Below, in pieces: positions 46,457 to 54,695 of a stretch of DNA of 64,000 bases. Source of the stretch: Roseobacter ponti. Lineage in GTDB: Bacteria > Pseudomonadota > Alphaproteobacteria > Rhodobacterales > Rhodobacteraceae. The stretch covers positions 3,534,001 through 3,598,000 of the forward strand of contig NZ_CP048788.1 of the NCBI RefSeq assembly GCF_012932215.1, read 5' to 3'. The translations under genes and the position numbers were made by a program. Position 1 is the stretch's first letter, and each line of letters opens with the position of its first letter. The notes beneath the pieces are model-generated. The model did not search any database. It saw only the letters and a list, made by a program, of their open reading frames with translations, and was not told the DNA's origin.

Positions 46457-46483
46457 AACGGCGCGGGAGTGACCCGCGCCGTT
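46457..46483 (-). terminator. Intercistronic hairpin between tauA and tauB
   Basis: Perfect 11-bp arms AACGGCGCGGG (46457-46467) and CCCGCGCCGTT (46473-46483) with a 5-base loop, 8 bp past the tauA stop, followed on the minus strand by TTCACTTT. It is likely a partial terminator or an mRNA stabiliser that favours expression of the binding protein. Confidence 0.7.
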
Positions 46484-46490
46484 CATCGTA

Positions 46491-47501
46491 TCAGGAGCCG
46501 CCGGCTGCCGCTGCAGCTTCGAGCGGTCCGGTGTTCACCGTGTCGGCATAGCTGTCGAGCGCCGAGTCAATCGAACCCGCTTCCACGAACACATCGGCCA
46601 CACCCTTCATGAAGGGTGCTGCGTTGCCGCCGAACCAGGCTTCGGACAGCTGCTCTTCGATGGACGGGAATTTGAAGCCCGAAATAGAAGCACGTGCCGC
46701 TTCAACGTCCATACCGGACTGCTCGGCGATTACCGCCAGCATCTCGTCGCTCTGGTTGGCTTTCCAGTCGGCGTTCGCCGCAGCTGTCACACCAACGAAC
46801 TTGGCCACAACGTCACCGTTCTCAGCGATGTAGGAGGCAGGCGCGGATGTCACGTCAAACACCAGAATGCCCAGTTCCTGCTTTTCGTCACCGGTCAGAA
46901 GGATGTTGCCGTATTCTTTCATCCGGCTCAGACCACCGCCCCAGCCGCAGGCGAAATCAACAGCGCCCTGGCTCAGAGCAGCCGCACCCTCTGGCGGTGC
47001 CATGTCAACGATCTGCAGCGAGGCCAGATCAACACCGAAGTGGTCCATCTGACGCAGGAAGCCATAGTGTGCTGCGGTGCCCAGCGGCACGGCGACTTTC
47101 TTGCCGGCCAGTTCGCCCGCGCTGTCCTTGTCGATTTCCAGTGCTTCGGCCACGACACAGTTGTCGTTGTCAGAATAGGAAACCGCAACATCCACGATCT
47201 GGATGTCCTGGCCGCCGGATGTGGCGACAACGAAGGGCGGCACACCCTGGCTCACCGAAAGCTGAACGTCTCCGCTCGCCATCGCCGCGGACATCGCCGT
47301 ACCGGTCTCAAAAGAAACCCAGTTCACTTTCATGCCCAGCGCTTCGTCATAAGCACCGGAGGCTTTTGCTGCGAGGAAAGGCATCGGCCACTCAAGGAAG
47401 TATCCGACGGTGATTTCGCCGTGTCCGTCTGCTGCTGCTGTTTGTGCGCTGACGGCCATGACGGCGCCCGCGACAAATGCACATGCTGTCTTTTTGATCA
47501 T
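46491..47501 (-). CDS. tauA: Taurine-binding periplasmic protein
   Basis: SsuA/TauA-type binding protein (336 aa) with a signal peptide (TACAFVAGAVMAVSAQTAAA). The mature part starts ITVGYFLEWPMPFLAAKASG; the sulfonate-binding stretch TAMSAAMASGDVQLSVSQGVPP and the hinge AGKKVAVPLGTAAHYG follow. Genomic context (tpa, tauBC, xsc) fixes the substrate as taurine better than sequence does. ATG 47501 (MIKKTA) is preferred to 47522. First gene of tauABC. Confidence 0.92.
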   Translation of the reverse strand: MIKKTACAFVAGAVMAVSAQTAAADGHGEITVGYFLEWPMPFLAAKASGAYDEALGMKVNWVSFETGTAMSAAMASGDVQLSVSQGVPPFVVATSGGQDIQIVDVAVSYSDNDNCVVAEALEIDKDSAGELAGKKVAVPLGTAAHYGFLRQMDHFGVDLASLQIVDMAPPEGAAALSQGAVDFACGWGGGLSRMKEYGNILLTGDEKQELGILVFDVTSAPASYIAENGDVVAKFVGVTAAANADWKANQSDEMLAVIAEQSGMDVEAARASISGFKFPSIEEQLSEAWFGGNAAPFMKGVADVFVEAGSIDSALDSYADTVNTGPLEAAAAAGGS

Positions 47502-47836
47502 TGTGTTTCTCCCGTTGATCATTCCCGACCCTTCCCGGGCCGGCTGTTTTATGGTGCGAGGCGGCTTGTCACCGCCTTATTTTTCTTTGCACCGGGTTAT
47601 CCAATGTCAGAATGTTCCTGCCCGCAAGGGCATTATTGAAACATTCCGGCCATTCGGTTGAGACTGCCTGAATTTCGTCCTTACTCCGTTCTGCGGCTTT
47701 GGAACTCCGGAAAGTCCGTTTCCGGAAATGCAAATCCGGCAGGCCGGCAGGATGCACCGCAGCAGGATTATACCCGACCCGCGCGCATAGTGCTGTTGTT
47801 GACGGCGACTGTTAAAGGACCACTTTCGCATCCTGC

Positions 47837-47856
47837 ATGAGTCCAGTTGAGACCAG
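47837..47856 (-). promoter_or_regulatory. Adjacent direct repeat resembling the TauR site
   Basis: On the minus strand CTGGTCTCAA and CTGGACTCAT follow one another with no gap (47856-47837), a 10-bp periodicity. The Rhodobacter capsulatus TauR site, as I recall it, is a direct repeat of CTGGACYTAA. These lie 336-355 bp upstream of tauA, 440-460 bp from tpa. Confidence 0.5.
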
Positions 47857-48168
47857 GTGCCGGGCACCGGCACGACTCTGATCCGGTATCCCTGCGAGGT
47901 TTTCTCAGGAAAACGGCACCGTATGCGGCTGCACGGGCGATGGCTCCGGGGTATGTCTGCCGGGTCACCGGACCGCCGGACATGCCGGAAGGACCGGGGA
48001 ATCCGGTGCAGAAGCGGTTAATCTTAAAGACACCCGCGTTGCGCGAAGACCGCGGTTCTGGCAGGATGCAGCAAGCTGCCCGGGTGATGAGCGGCCACCT
48101 GCCGGATCAGAGGTTATCCCGGTGTTTTCAGGCGTATGGCGTCTGACTGACTTGTGTATCGCCGTAAA

Positions 48169-48201
48169 CTGGCGTTACGTTTGTCAGGCATCTGGCCCTA
48201 C
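48169..48201 (+). promoter_or_regulatory. Weaker TauR-like decamer pair before tpa
   Basis: CTGGCGTTAC (48169-48178) and CTGGCCCTAC (48192-48201) start 23 bp apart, 93-125 bp before the tpa ATG. Each differs from CTGGACYTAA at two to three positions, so this is weaker than the pairs at tauR and xsc. Confidence 0.35.
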
Positions 48202-48293
48202 TTCGGGCGCGTGAAAAACATTCATATCGGTGTCATCCGGATCGTACCTGCTCCGATTTCACCTGATTCTAATCAATCAGAAAGGCCTGACCC

Positions 48294-49685
48294 ATGGACG
48301 GCAATTTCAATGAGAACGACCTCTCCCGTATCGTCGAGGCGGACCGCGCGCATATCTGGCATCACCTGAGCCAGCACAAACCCTACGAGACGACCGATCC
48401 GCGCATCATCGTCGAGGGGCGCGGCATGAAAGTCTGGGATCAGAAGGGCAAAGAGCACCTCGATGCGGTCTCCGGCGGTGTCTGGACGGTGAACGTGGGC
48501 TACGGCCGCGAGCGGATCGCCAATGCGGTGCGCGACCAGCTGATAAAGCTGAACTACTTTGCCGGCTCCGCAGGCTCAATCCCCGGCTCGATGTTTGCGG
48601 AAAAACTGATCTCCAAAATGCCCGGCCTGAGCCGCGTCTATTACTGCAACTCCGGCTCGGAGGCCAATGAGAAGGCCTTTAAGATGGTCCGTCAGATCGC
48701 CCACAAACGCTACGGCGGCGAAAAGCACAAGGTGCTTTACCGCGACCGCGACTACCACGGCACCACCATCACCGCCCTTTCGGCGGGTGGCCAGGACGAA
48801 CGCAACGCGCAGTACGGCCCCTTCACACCCGGGTTCGTGCGCGTGCCCCACTGCCTTGAGTACCGCGCCTTTGAGCAGGACGGCGCGCCGCAGGAAAACT
48901 ACGGCGTCTGGGCCGCGGACCAGATCGAAAAAGTCATCCTCGCCGAGGGCCCCGACACTGTCGGCGGGCTCTGCCTTGAGCCTGTCACCGCAGGCGGCGG
49001 GGTTATCGTCCCGCCCGACGGTTACTGGCAGCGCGTCCAGGAGATCTGCCGCAAATACGATATCCTGCTGCACATCGACGAGGTTGTCTGCGGTGTCGGC
49101 CGCACCGGCAAATGGTTCGGCTACCAGCACTACGGCGTGGAACCGGACATGGTGACCATGGCCAAGGGCGTGGCGTCCGGCTATGCGGCCATCGCCTGCC
49201 TTGTGACAAATGAAAAGGTGTTTGATCTCTTCAAAACCGACGCCTCCGACCCGATGGATTACTTCCGCGATATCTCGACCTTCGGCGGCTGCACGGCAGG
49301 CCCGACAGCGGGGCTCGAGAACATGGCGATCATCGAAGACGAGGATCTGCTGGGCAACACCACCGCCATGGGTGATTACATGCTCGACCAGCTGAACGCG
49401 CTGGCTGACAAACATGCCGTCATCGGTCAGGTGCGCGGTAAGGGCCTCTTCCTTGGCGCCGAACTGGTCGAAGACCGAGACACACGCCAGCCCATGGTCG
49501 AAAAACAGGTCCAGGCCGTCGTCGCCGACTGCATGCAGCAGGGCGTGATCATCGGCATGACCAACCGCTCCCTGCCGGGTAAAAACAACACGCTCTGTTT
49601 CTCACCCGCGCTGATCGCGAAAAAGGACGATATCGACCACATCTGTCACGCAGTGGACGAGGCTCTGACCCGCGTCTTTGGCTGA
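48294..49685 (+). CDS. tpa: Taurine-pyruvate aminotransferase
   Basis: Class III PLP aminotransferase (463 aa) converting taurine and pyruvate to sulfoacetaldehyde and L-alanine. The PLP Lys is K291 (TMAKGVASGY), the pyridine-N acid is in LLHIDEVVCG (D262), and phosphate contacts are in NSGSEANEKAF (119-129). Length and the YFAGSAGSIPGSMF block fit Tpa. It is divergent from tauABC and followed by a strong terminator, so it is a single-gene unit. The alanine formed can be recycled by the ald product (0.5 kb). Regulated probably by TauR. Confidence 0.93.
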   Translation: MDGNFNENDLSRIVEADRAHIWHHLSQHKPYETTDPRIIVEGRGMKVWDQKGKEHLDAVSGGVWTVNVGYGRERIANAVRDQLIKLNYFAGSAGSIPGSMFAEKLISKMPGLSRVYYCNSGSEANEKAFKMVRQIAHKRYGGEKHKVLYRDRDYHGTTITALSAGGQDERNAQYGPFTPGFVRVPHCLEYRAFEQDGAPQENYGVWAADQIEKVILAEGPDTVGGLCLEPVTAGGGVIVPPDGYWQRVQEICRKYDILLHIDEVVCGVGRTGKWFGYQHYGVEPDMVTMAKGVASGYAAIACLVTNEKVFDLFKTDASDPMDYFRDISTFGGCTAGPTAGLENMAIIEDEDLLGNTTAMGDYMLDQLNALADKHAVIGQVRGKGLFLGAELVEDRDTRQPMVEKQVQAVVADCMQQGVIIGMTNRSLPGKNNTLCFSPALIAKKDDIDHICHAVDEALTRVFG

Positions 49686-49711
49686 TACGGCCTTTTTCTG
49701 AGATACATCTG

Positions 49712-49745
49712 AAAAAGCCCCGGCACCGTCCGGGGCTTTTTGCTG
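49712..49745 (+). terminator. Terminator of tpa
   Basis: Arms AAAAAGCCCCGG (49712-49723) and CCGGGGCTTTTT (49730-49741) with a short loop, 27 bp after the stop. Confidence 0.9.
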
Positions 49746-49810
49746 CCTGAATATCAACGGGAACTTTGCTCCGGCTGCGGCGTTCTGCCCTACGCAAAGG
49801 AGTACATGTA

Positions 49811-50065
49811 ATGAAGAAACTGTTTATCGCACTGCCTCTCGTTGCGGGCCTTTCCGCCTGCGCCACCCAGGATCAGAGCACCCTTGCCGGCGCGACAGCC
49901 GGTGCCGCACTTGGCGCCGCTGTGAACGACGGGGACCGCAAAACAGGCGCGATCGTCGGTGGCGTCGCCGGCGCTCTGGCCGGAAATTATCTCGGACGCA
50001 CCGCCAGCGGATCCTGTGTCTATCAGAACCCGGACGGCACGCGCTATACGGCGGCCTGCCCGTAA
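49811..50065 (+). CDS. Small glycine-zipper lipoprotein
   Basis: An 84-aa lipoprotein: a signal peptide with lipobox LSAC (Cys at 17), followed by a glycine-zipper pair TLAGATAGAALGAAV and GAIVGGVAGALAGNYLG typical of small outer-membrane glycine-zipper proteins. The last residues carry two further cysteines (SCVYQ, AACP). AAAGGAG precedes the ATG at 49811; an earlier in-frame start is rejected. Function not known. It sits between tpa and a META-domain gene in the same orientation. Confidence 0.82.
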   Translation: MKKLFIALPLVAGLSACATQDQSTLAGATAGAALGAAVNDGDRKTGAIVGGVAGALAGNYLGRTASGSCVYQNPDGTRYTAACP

Positions 50066-50085
50066 CAGCCTTTATGTGACCCGAT

Positions 50086-50113
50086 CCCGCCGGCAGATCA
50101 TCCTGCCGGCGGG
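50086..50113 (+). terminator. Hairpin without U run after the lipoprotein gene
   Basis: Perfect 11-bp arms CCCGCCGGCAG (50086-50096) and CTGCCGGCGGG (50103-50113). There is no T run, so it may be an mRNA 3' stabiliser or weak terminator. Confidence 0.45.
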
Positions 50114-50199
50114 GGTGCCGCCGCACCTGAGACCCGGACGGGCCTTGCAGCGCCGCGCCCGGCGGGCCAGACTGGGCGCGACCAGTAAGGAGACGTGTC

Positions 50200-50619
50200 A
50201 TGCCCGCCCCCCGCGCCACCACCACAATCTGCACCACAATTGCGCTGAGCCTGCTTGCCGCCCTGCCCGCGCGCGCCGAACCCCTGCCGGGCAGCGAATG
50301 GGCCCCGCAGGAGCTTTCCGGCGCACCTGTGCCGCCTGAAACAGATGTCTTTATCCGGTTTGACGGCGAGGGGCTCTATTTCGGGAACGGTGGCTGCAAC
50401 ACATTCCGGGGCCGCTATGTCACACAGAGCGATGCGATCCTGCTCAGCCCGGCGGCGGCGACGATGATGGCCTGCGCAGAGCCCGTGGCCCGGCGCGAGT
50501 CTGATTTTATGCAGGCCCTTTCGACAGCCCGGTTTTTTACCCGCGATGGCGCGTCCCTGACCCTCAGCGATGCGGACGGCACAGCGGTCCTGACGATGGA
50601 TCAGCGCGACCGCGACTGA
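50200..50619 (+). CDS. META-domain (HslJ-like) secreted protein
   Basis: A 139-aa exported protein. A signal peptide (IALSLLAALPARAEP) precedes a META domain with the characteristic GNGGCNTFRGRYVTQSDAI and a second Cys in MMACAEP; the pair can form a disulfide. Such domains occur in small periplasmic proteins of unclear role (HslJ and others). GGAG precedes the ATG. It converges on the BrnA-like gene, 15 bp away. Confidence 0.85.
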   Translation: MPAPRATTTICTTIALSLLAALPARAEPLPGSEWAPQELSGAPVPPETDVFIRFDGEGLYFGNGGCNTFRGRYVTQSDAILLSPAAATMMACAEPVARRESDFMQALSTARFFTRDGASLTLSDADGTAVLTMDQRDRD

Positions 50620-50634
50620 ACGGTGTCGCACCCG

Positions 50635-51006
50635 TTAAAGTGTTTCGCCACGGCGCGCTGCGTTTTCTTCCCGGATACGACGGGCCTCAATGAGCAGGCG
50701 CGGCACCGTGTCGTCTGACGGAAAACCTTTGATGTGTCCGGCCACCAGCGCCATCCAGTAAATCCGCAGCACCTGGTTCAGCCGCGCCTGATATCCCGGT
50801 CCCAGTTTCCGGAACCAGCGCAGCATATCGCTGTCCAGCCGCAAGGTGACGCGGGTCCGGTGCGGGGCGACCGGCGCATGCCAGTCGAGCCCGCTCCAGT
50901 CGTCCGGCAGGCTCTGATCCAGCCATTGCGTGCTGAGATCGTCCTGCAGGGCCTCCAGTTCATAGAGCAGCTTCAGTCGCGCGTCGTCCTTACCCCGTGG
51001 TGGCAT
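50635..51006 (-). CDS. BrnA-like ribbon-helix-helix antitoxin family protein, without a BrnT partner
   Basis: A 123-aa protein. Its central part RVTLRLDSDMLRWFRKLGPG through YQARLNQVLRIYW matches the BrnA antitoxin RHH fold: a DNA-binding beta strand followed by two helices. BrnA normally follows BrnT toxin; no BrnT-like gene is beside it. An N-terminal extension of about 50 residues (LKLLYELEALQDDL) and a C-terminal tail are extra. GGAGGAGA precedes ATG 51006. The five-unit GTGCAC array lies about 80 bp upstream and could be its operator. It may be a stand-alone regulator. Confidence 0.75.
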   Translation of the reverse strand: MPPRGKDDARLKLLYELEALQDDLSTQWLDQSLPDDWSGLDWHAPVAPHRTRVTLRLDSDMLRWFRKLGPGYQARLNQVLRIYWMALVAGHIKGFPSDDTVPRLLIEARRIREENAARRGETL

Positions 51007-51085
51007 CGCCGGTCTCCTCCGTCTGTGGCGTTCAGGCCCGCAAGGGTTGCAGAAGGCGGTAAATACCGGATGATGTGACAGACCG

Positions 51086-51140
51086 GTGCACAGCCTGTGC
51101 ACAGTCTGTGCACGTACTGTGCACGTACTGTGCATGCCCC
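51086..51140. repeat. Five-unit 11-bp tandem array with GTGCAC cores
   Basis: Units start at 51086, 51097, 51108, 51119 and 51130. The third and fourth are identical (TGTGCACGTAC); the others differ at one to four positions, the last having GTGCAT. Each core GTGCAC is itself palindromic. The 11-bp period places successive cores on nearly the same face of the helix. It lies between the BrnA-like gene (80 bp upstream of its start) and tauR (165 bp upstream). Confidence 0.85.
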
Positions 51141-51258
51141 ATCCGGTGATTCTTCTTGCAGATATGCGTATTATTGATACTCTTGGTTTCAATAATTGCT
51201 GTTTACGACAGTCTAACACTTTGTTATCCCGTGCAATTTTTACCATATTCCCCTATCG

Positions 51259-51290
51259 ATAGAGCCAGATTGTCAGCCGCATAAGTCCAG
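51259..51290 (-). promoter_or_regulatory. TauR-like decamer pair before tauR
   Basis: On the minus strand CTGGACTTAT (51290-51281) and CTGGCTCTAT (51268-51259), starting 22 bp apart. The first is one base from the published CTGGACTTAA. It lies 15-46 bp before the tauR ATG, over the likely promoter, which suggests autoregulation. Confidence 0.5.
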
Positions 51291-51304
51291 TATAGGCTTG
51301 AGAT

Positions 51305-52789
51305 ATGGCCCTGCCCGTTGAAACCTTTTTTCTGCACCCTGATGCTCAGGGCACGCTGCAGTCGCAGATCCAGCAGATGATTGCACAGGGCATTCTGTCG
51401 GGCAGGTTTCTGCGCGGAGAAAAGCTGCCGTCAACGCGCAAGCTCGCGGCCCATCTGGGGGTCAGCCGGATTACGGTGACCATCGCCTACACCGAGCTTC
51501 TGGCAAATGATTACCTCTCATCGCGCGGTCGTTCAGGCTATTACGTTTCTGAAAACGCGCCCGTTCCGCCGGCTTTTGAACCGACGCGGGCCGGCACGGA
51601 TGGCGTGGACTGGACCCGCGCCATCGGACAGCGGTTTTCCGGTGGTGACATGCCGCGCAAGCCCGCGGACTGGGCCGGATACCGCTATCCTTTTATCTAT
51701 GGACAGGCCGATCCGACGCTCTTTGATCATGCGAACTGGCGCATCTGTGCCCTGAAGGCGCTCGGGCAAAAAGATTTCACCGCGCTGACCACGGATTACT
51801 ACGATCAGGACGACCCGCAGCTCATCGAATTTATCGCGCGCCACACTCTGCCCCGGCGCGGTATCACCGCCCGCCCCGAACAGATCCTGATCACGCTCGG
51901 GGCGCAGAACGCGCTCTGGCTCACAACCCAGGTTCTGTTGACGCAAAGGCGTCGTGCGGCCCTCGAAGACCCCTGTTATCATGCACTTCGCGATATTCTG
52001 TCGCAGTCGCGCTGTCATGTGACGCCGGTGCGGGTGGACGCCGACGGCATGCCCCCCGATGCCATTCCGCCCGACACCGATGTGATCTTCACCACGCCCA
52101 GCCACCAGTGTCCGACCACCGGGACGATGCCCATGCACCGGCGCCATGAGCTGCTGCGCCGGGCCGCCGGCATGGATGCGCTGATCGTCGAGGATGATTA
52201 CGAGTTCGAAATGTCCTTTCTGCGCAGCCCGTCGCCCGCGCTCAAGAGCCTCGATACCGACGGGCGGGTGATCTATGTCGGCAGCTTTTCCAAGTCGCTC
52301 TTTCCGGGGCTGCGGCTGGGGTATCTGGTGGGCTCGGAGCCCTTTATCCGCGAGGCCCGCGCCCTGCGGGCTTCCGTGCTGCGCCACCCGCCCGGACATG
52401 TGCAGCGCACGGCGGCGTATTTTCTGTCGCTCGGCCATCATGATGCGCTCATCCGCCGGATGGGCAGCACCCTGCATGAGCGCCGCGAGGTCATGGCTGA
52501 TGCAATCGCCCGCAACGGTCTGCAGATCTCCGGTCAGGGAGCCAACGGCGGCTCTTCTTTCTGGATGCAGGCACCCGCCGGCGTCGACACCCGGGAACTT
52601 GCGCGGCGCCTGCAGGCCCGCGGCGTTCTCATCGAGCCCGGGCACTCGTTCTTTTCAGGCCCCGAACAGCCCACGGGCTTTTACCGGCTTGCCTATTCCT
52701 CCATCCCTGTCCAGCGCATCGCCAGCGGCGTCGCACTGGTCGCCAGCGAAATACAGGAGATGGCCGGCCTGGCCTTAACCGCAGGCTGA
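51305..52789 (+). CDS. tauR: MocR-family transcriptional regulator TauR
   Basis: A GntR-type winged HTH (about 15-85: QIQQMIAQGILSGRFLRGEKLPSTRKLAAHLGVSR, split over the wing) fused to a class I aminotransferase-like domain with its PLP Lys in GSFSKSLFPGLRLG. The length of 494 aa is normal for MocR proteins. TauR of R. capsulatus activates tpa in response to taurine; the adjacency to xsc and divergent tpa block supports the same role. The 3' end of the gene overlaps the first decamer of the xsc site pair. Confidence 0.92.
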   Translation: MALPVETFFLHPDAQGTLQSQIQQMIAQGILSGRFLRGEKLPSTRKLAAHLGVSRITVTIAYTELLANDYLSSRGRSGYYVSENAPVPPAFEPTRAGTDGVDWTRAIGQRFSGGDMPRKPADWAGYRYPFIYGQADPTLFDHANWRICALKALGQKDFTALTTDYYDQDDPQLIEFIARHTLPRRGITARPEQILITLGAQNALWLTTQVLLTQRRRAALEDPCYHALRDILSQSRCHVTPVRVDADGMPPDAIPPDTDVIFTTPSHQCPTTGTMPMHRRHELLRRAAGMDALIVEDDYEFEMSFLRSPSPALKSLDTDGRVIYVGSFSKSLFPGLRLGYLVGSEPFIREARALRASVLRHPPGHVQRTAAYFLSLGHHDALIRRMGSTLHERREVMADAIARNGLQISGQGANGGSSFWMQAPAGVDTRELARRLQARGVLIEPGHSFFSGPEQPTGFYRLAYSSIPVQRIASGVALVASEIQEMAGLALTAG

Positions 52790-52800
52790 TCTGGCCCTAA
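52769..52800 (+). promoter_or_regulatory. TauR-like decamer pair before xsc
   Basis: CTGGCCTTAA (52769-52778, inside the last codons of tauR) and CTGGCCCTAA (52791-52800, just past its stop) start 22 bp apart, 72-104 bp before the xsc ATG. Both are one base from CTGGACYTAA, with C for A. Confidence 0.5.
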
Positions 52801-52872
52801 CACCAGCCCGCCCTTCACACTACTGTCATCCCAAACCAAGAATCGCCAACCCAGCCCCAAGGAGCACCCGCC

Positions 52873-54651
52873 ATGAAAATGACGACCGAAGAAGCCTTCG
52901 TAAAAACGCTGCAGATGCACGGCATCGATAACGCCTTCGGCATTATCGGATCCGCGATGATGCCGATTTCAGACATCTTCCCGGACGCCGGGATCAAGTT
53001 CTGGGACTGCGCCCATGAGACCACCGGCGGCATGATGGCGGACGGCTATACCCGCGCCACCGGCAAGATGTGCATGATGATCGCGCAGAACGGCCCGGGC
53101 ATCACCAACTTCGTGACGGCGGTTAAAACGGCGTACTGGAACCACACGCCCGTGCTGCTGGTCACACCGCAGGCGGCGAACAAGACAATCGGCCAGGGCG
53201 GTTTTCAGGAAATGGAACAGATGAACCTTTTCGCCGATTGCGTGGCGTATCAGGAAGAAGTCCGCGACCCGACACGGATCGCCGAAACGCTGAACCGGGT
53301 GATCATGCAGGCCAAACGCGCTTCCGGCCCGGCGCAGATCAACATCCCGCGCGATTTCTGGACCCAGGTTGTCGATATCGAACTGCCGGCAATCGTTGAT
53401 TTTGAACTACCCCAGGGCGGCGAAGGCGCTGTTTCCAAAGCCGCTGAGCTGCTGAGCAACGCGAAATTCCCGGTCATTCTGAACGGCGCCGGTGCGGTGC
53501 TGTCGAAAGGTGGCATTGAAGCCTCCAAAGCGCTGGCCGAGCGTCTCGATGCCCCCGTTTGTGTGGGGTATCAGCACAACGACGCCTTCCCCGGCAACCA
53601 CCCGCTCTTTGCCGGGCCGCTGGGCTATAACGGCTCCAAGGCGGGTATGCAGCTGATCAGCCAGGCGGATGTAGTTCTGTGCCTTGGCACACGCCTCAAC
53701 CCCTTCTCCACGCTGCCCGGTTATGGCATCGACTACTGGCCAACGGATGCCAAAATCATCCAGGTAGATATCAACCCCGACCGCATCGGCCTGACCAAAA
53801 AGGTCACCGTTGGCATCGTGGGCGACGCGGCCAAAGTCGCGCAGGGCATCACCGATAAACTCTCCGATGACGCGGGCGATACCAACCGCGCCGAGCGCAA
53901 AGACAAGATCGCGACAACCAAATCTGCCTGGGCGCAGGAACTGACCTCCATGACCGAGGAGCAGGACGACCCCGGCACCGACTGGAACGTGCGCGCGCGC
54001 AAGGCCAAGCCGGACTGGATGAGCCCGCGCATGGCGTGGCGTGCCATTCAGGCCGCTCTGCCGGTTGAGGCGATCATCTCGTCGGACATCGGCAACAACT
54101 GTGCGATCGGTAACGCTTACCCGTCGTTCAACGAGAGCCGCAAGTATCTGGCGCCCGGTCTCTTTGGTCCCTGCGGATACGGTCTGCCCTCTATTGTCGG
54201 TGCGAAAATCGGCCAGCCGAATGTGCCGGTTGTGGGCTTCGCCGGCGACGGCGCGTTCGGTATCTCGGTGAACGAGCTCACAGCGATCGGTCGCGGCGAC
54301 TGGCCGGCGATCACGCAGATCGTCTTCCGCAACTACCAGTGGGGTGCGGAAAAGCGGAACTCCACGCTGTGGTTTGACGACAACTTCGTGGGCACCGAGC
54401 TCGACGAGGATGTGTCTTACGCCGGGATCGCGAATGCCTGTGGCCTCAAGGGCGTGGTGGCCCGCACACAGGACGAGCTGACAGAAGCACTGGCACAGGC
54501 CATCAAAGACCAGATGGAAAACGGTGTAACAACGCTGATCGAGGCAATGATCAACCAGGAACTCGGCGACCCGTTCCGCCGTGATGCGATGAAAAAGCCT
54601 GTTGCGGTTGCTGGTATCAGCAAAGACGACATGCGGGCACAGACCGTTTAA
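52873..54651 (+). CDS. xsc: Sulfoacetaldehyde acetyltransferase
   Basis: ThDP-dependent enzyme (592 aa) that splits sulfoacetaldehyde with phosphate into acetyl phosphate and sulfite. It has the three-domain ThDP fold: Pyr domain (MKMTTEEAFVKTLQMHGI, activating Glu near HETTGGMMADGYTR), a central Rossmann domain (about 190-330), and the PP domain with the metal motif GDGAFGISVNEL near residue 460. The AGGAG site is close to the ATG. It follows tauR by 83 bp and precedes pta, soeABC in the same orientation. Confidence 0.96.
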   Translation: MKMTTEEAFVKTLQMHGIDNAFGIIGSAMMPISDIFPDAGIKFWDCAHETTGGMMADGYTRATGKMCMMIAQNGPGITNFVTAVKTAYWNHTPVLLVTPQAANKTIGQGGFQEMEQMNLFADCVAYQEEVRDPTRIAETLNRVIMQAKRASGPAQINIPRDFWTQVVDIELPAIVDFELPQGGEGAVSKAAELLSNAKFPVILNGAGAVLSKGGIEASKALAERLDAPVCVGYQHNDAFPGNHPLFAGPLGYNGSKAGMQLISQADVVLCLGTRLNPFSTLPGYGIDYWPTDAKIIQVDINPDRIGLTKKVTVGIVGDAAKVAQGITDKLSDDAGDTNRAERKDKIATTKSAWAQELTSMTEEQDDPGTDWNVRARKAKPDWMSPRMAWRAIQAALPVEAIISSDIGNNCAIGNAYPSFNESRKYLAPGLFGPCGYGLPSIVGAKIGQPNVPVVGFAGDGAFGISVNELTAIGRGDWPAITQIVFRNYQWGAEKRNSTLWFDDNFVGTELDEDVSYAGIANACGLKGVVARTQDELTEALAQAIKDQMENGVTTLIEAMINQELGDPFRRDAMKKPVAVAGISKDDMRAQTV

Positions 54652-54695
54652 GACCGGGTGCAGATCAGCATCCGCATAAAACAGAAGGACAGGCC

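Larger units (their letters stand above)
47502..48293. other. 792-bp divergent regulatory gap between tauA and tpa
   Basis: No convincing gene: the short frames here lack ribosome sites and family features. It holds candidate TauR sites (47837-47856 near the middle, and 48169-48201 before tpa). Its length is unusual for two divergent promoters. Confidence 0.6.

Noticed and set aside
47847-48146. 99-codon plus-strand open frame in the tauA-tpa gap
   Set aside because: No ribosome site, no resemblance to a family, unusual codon make-up, and it overlaps the TauR-like repeat.
51086-51140. Short CRISPR-like array
   Set aside because: Units are contiguous 11-mers without spacers, and no cas genes are present; it is a tandem array.
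50635-51246. Long 203-codon version of the BrnA-like protein
   Set aside because: The first 80 codons run through the tandem array and lack a ribosome site; GGAGGAGA precedes the internal ATG at 51006.
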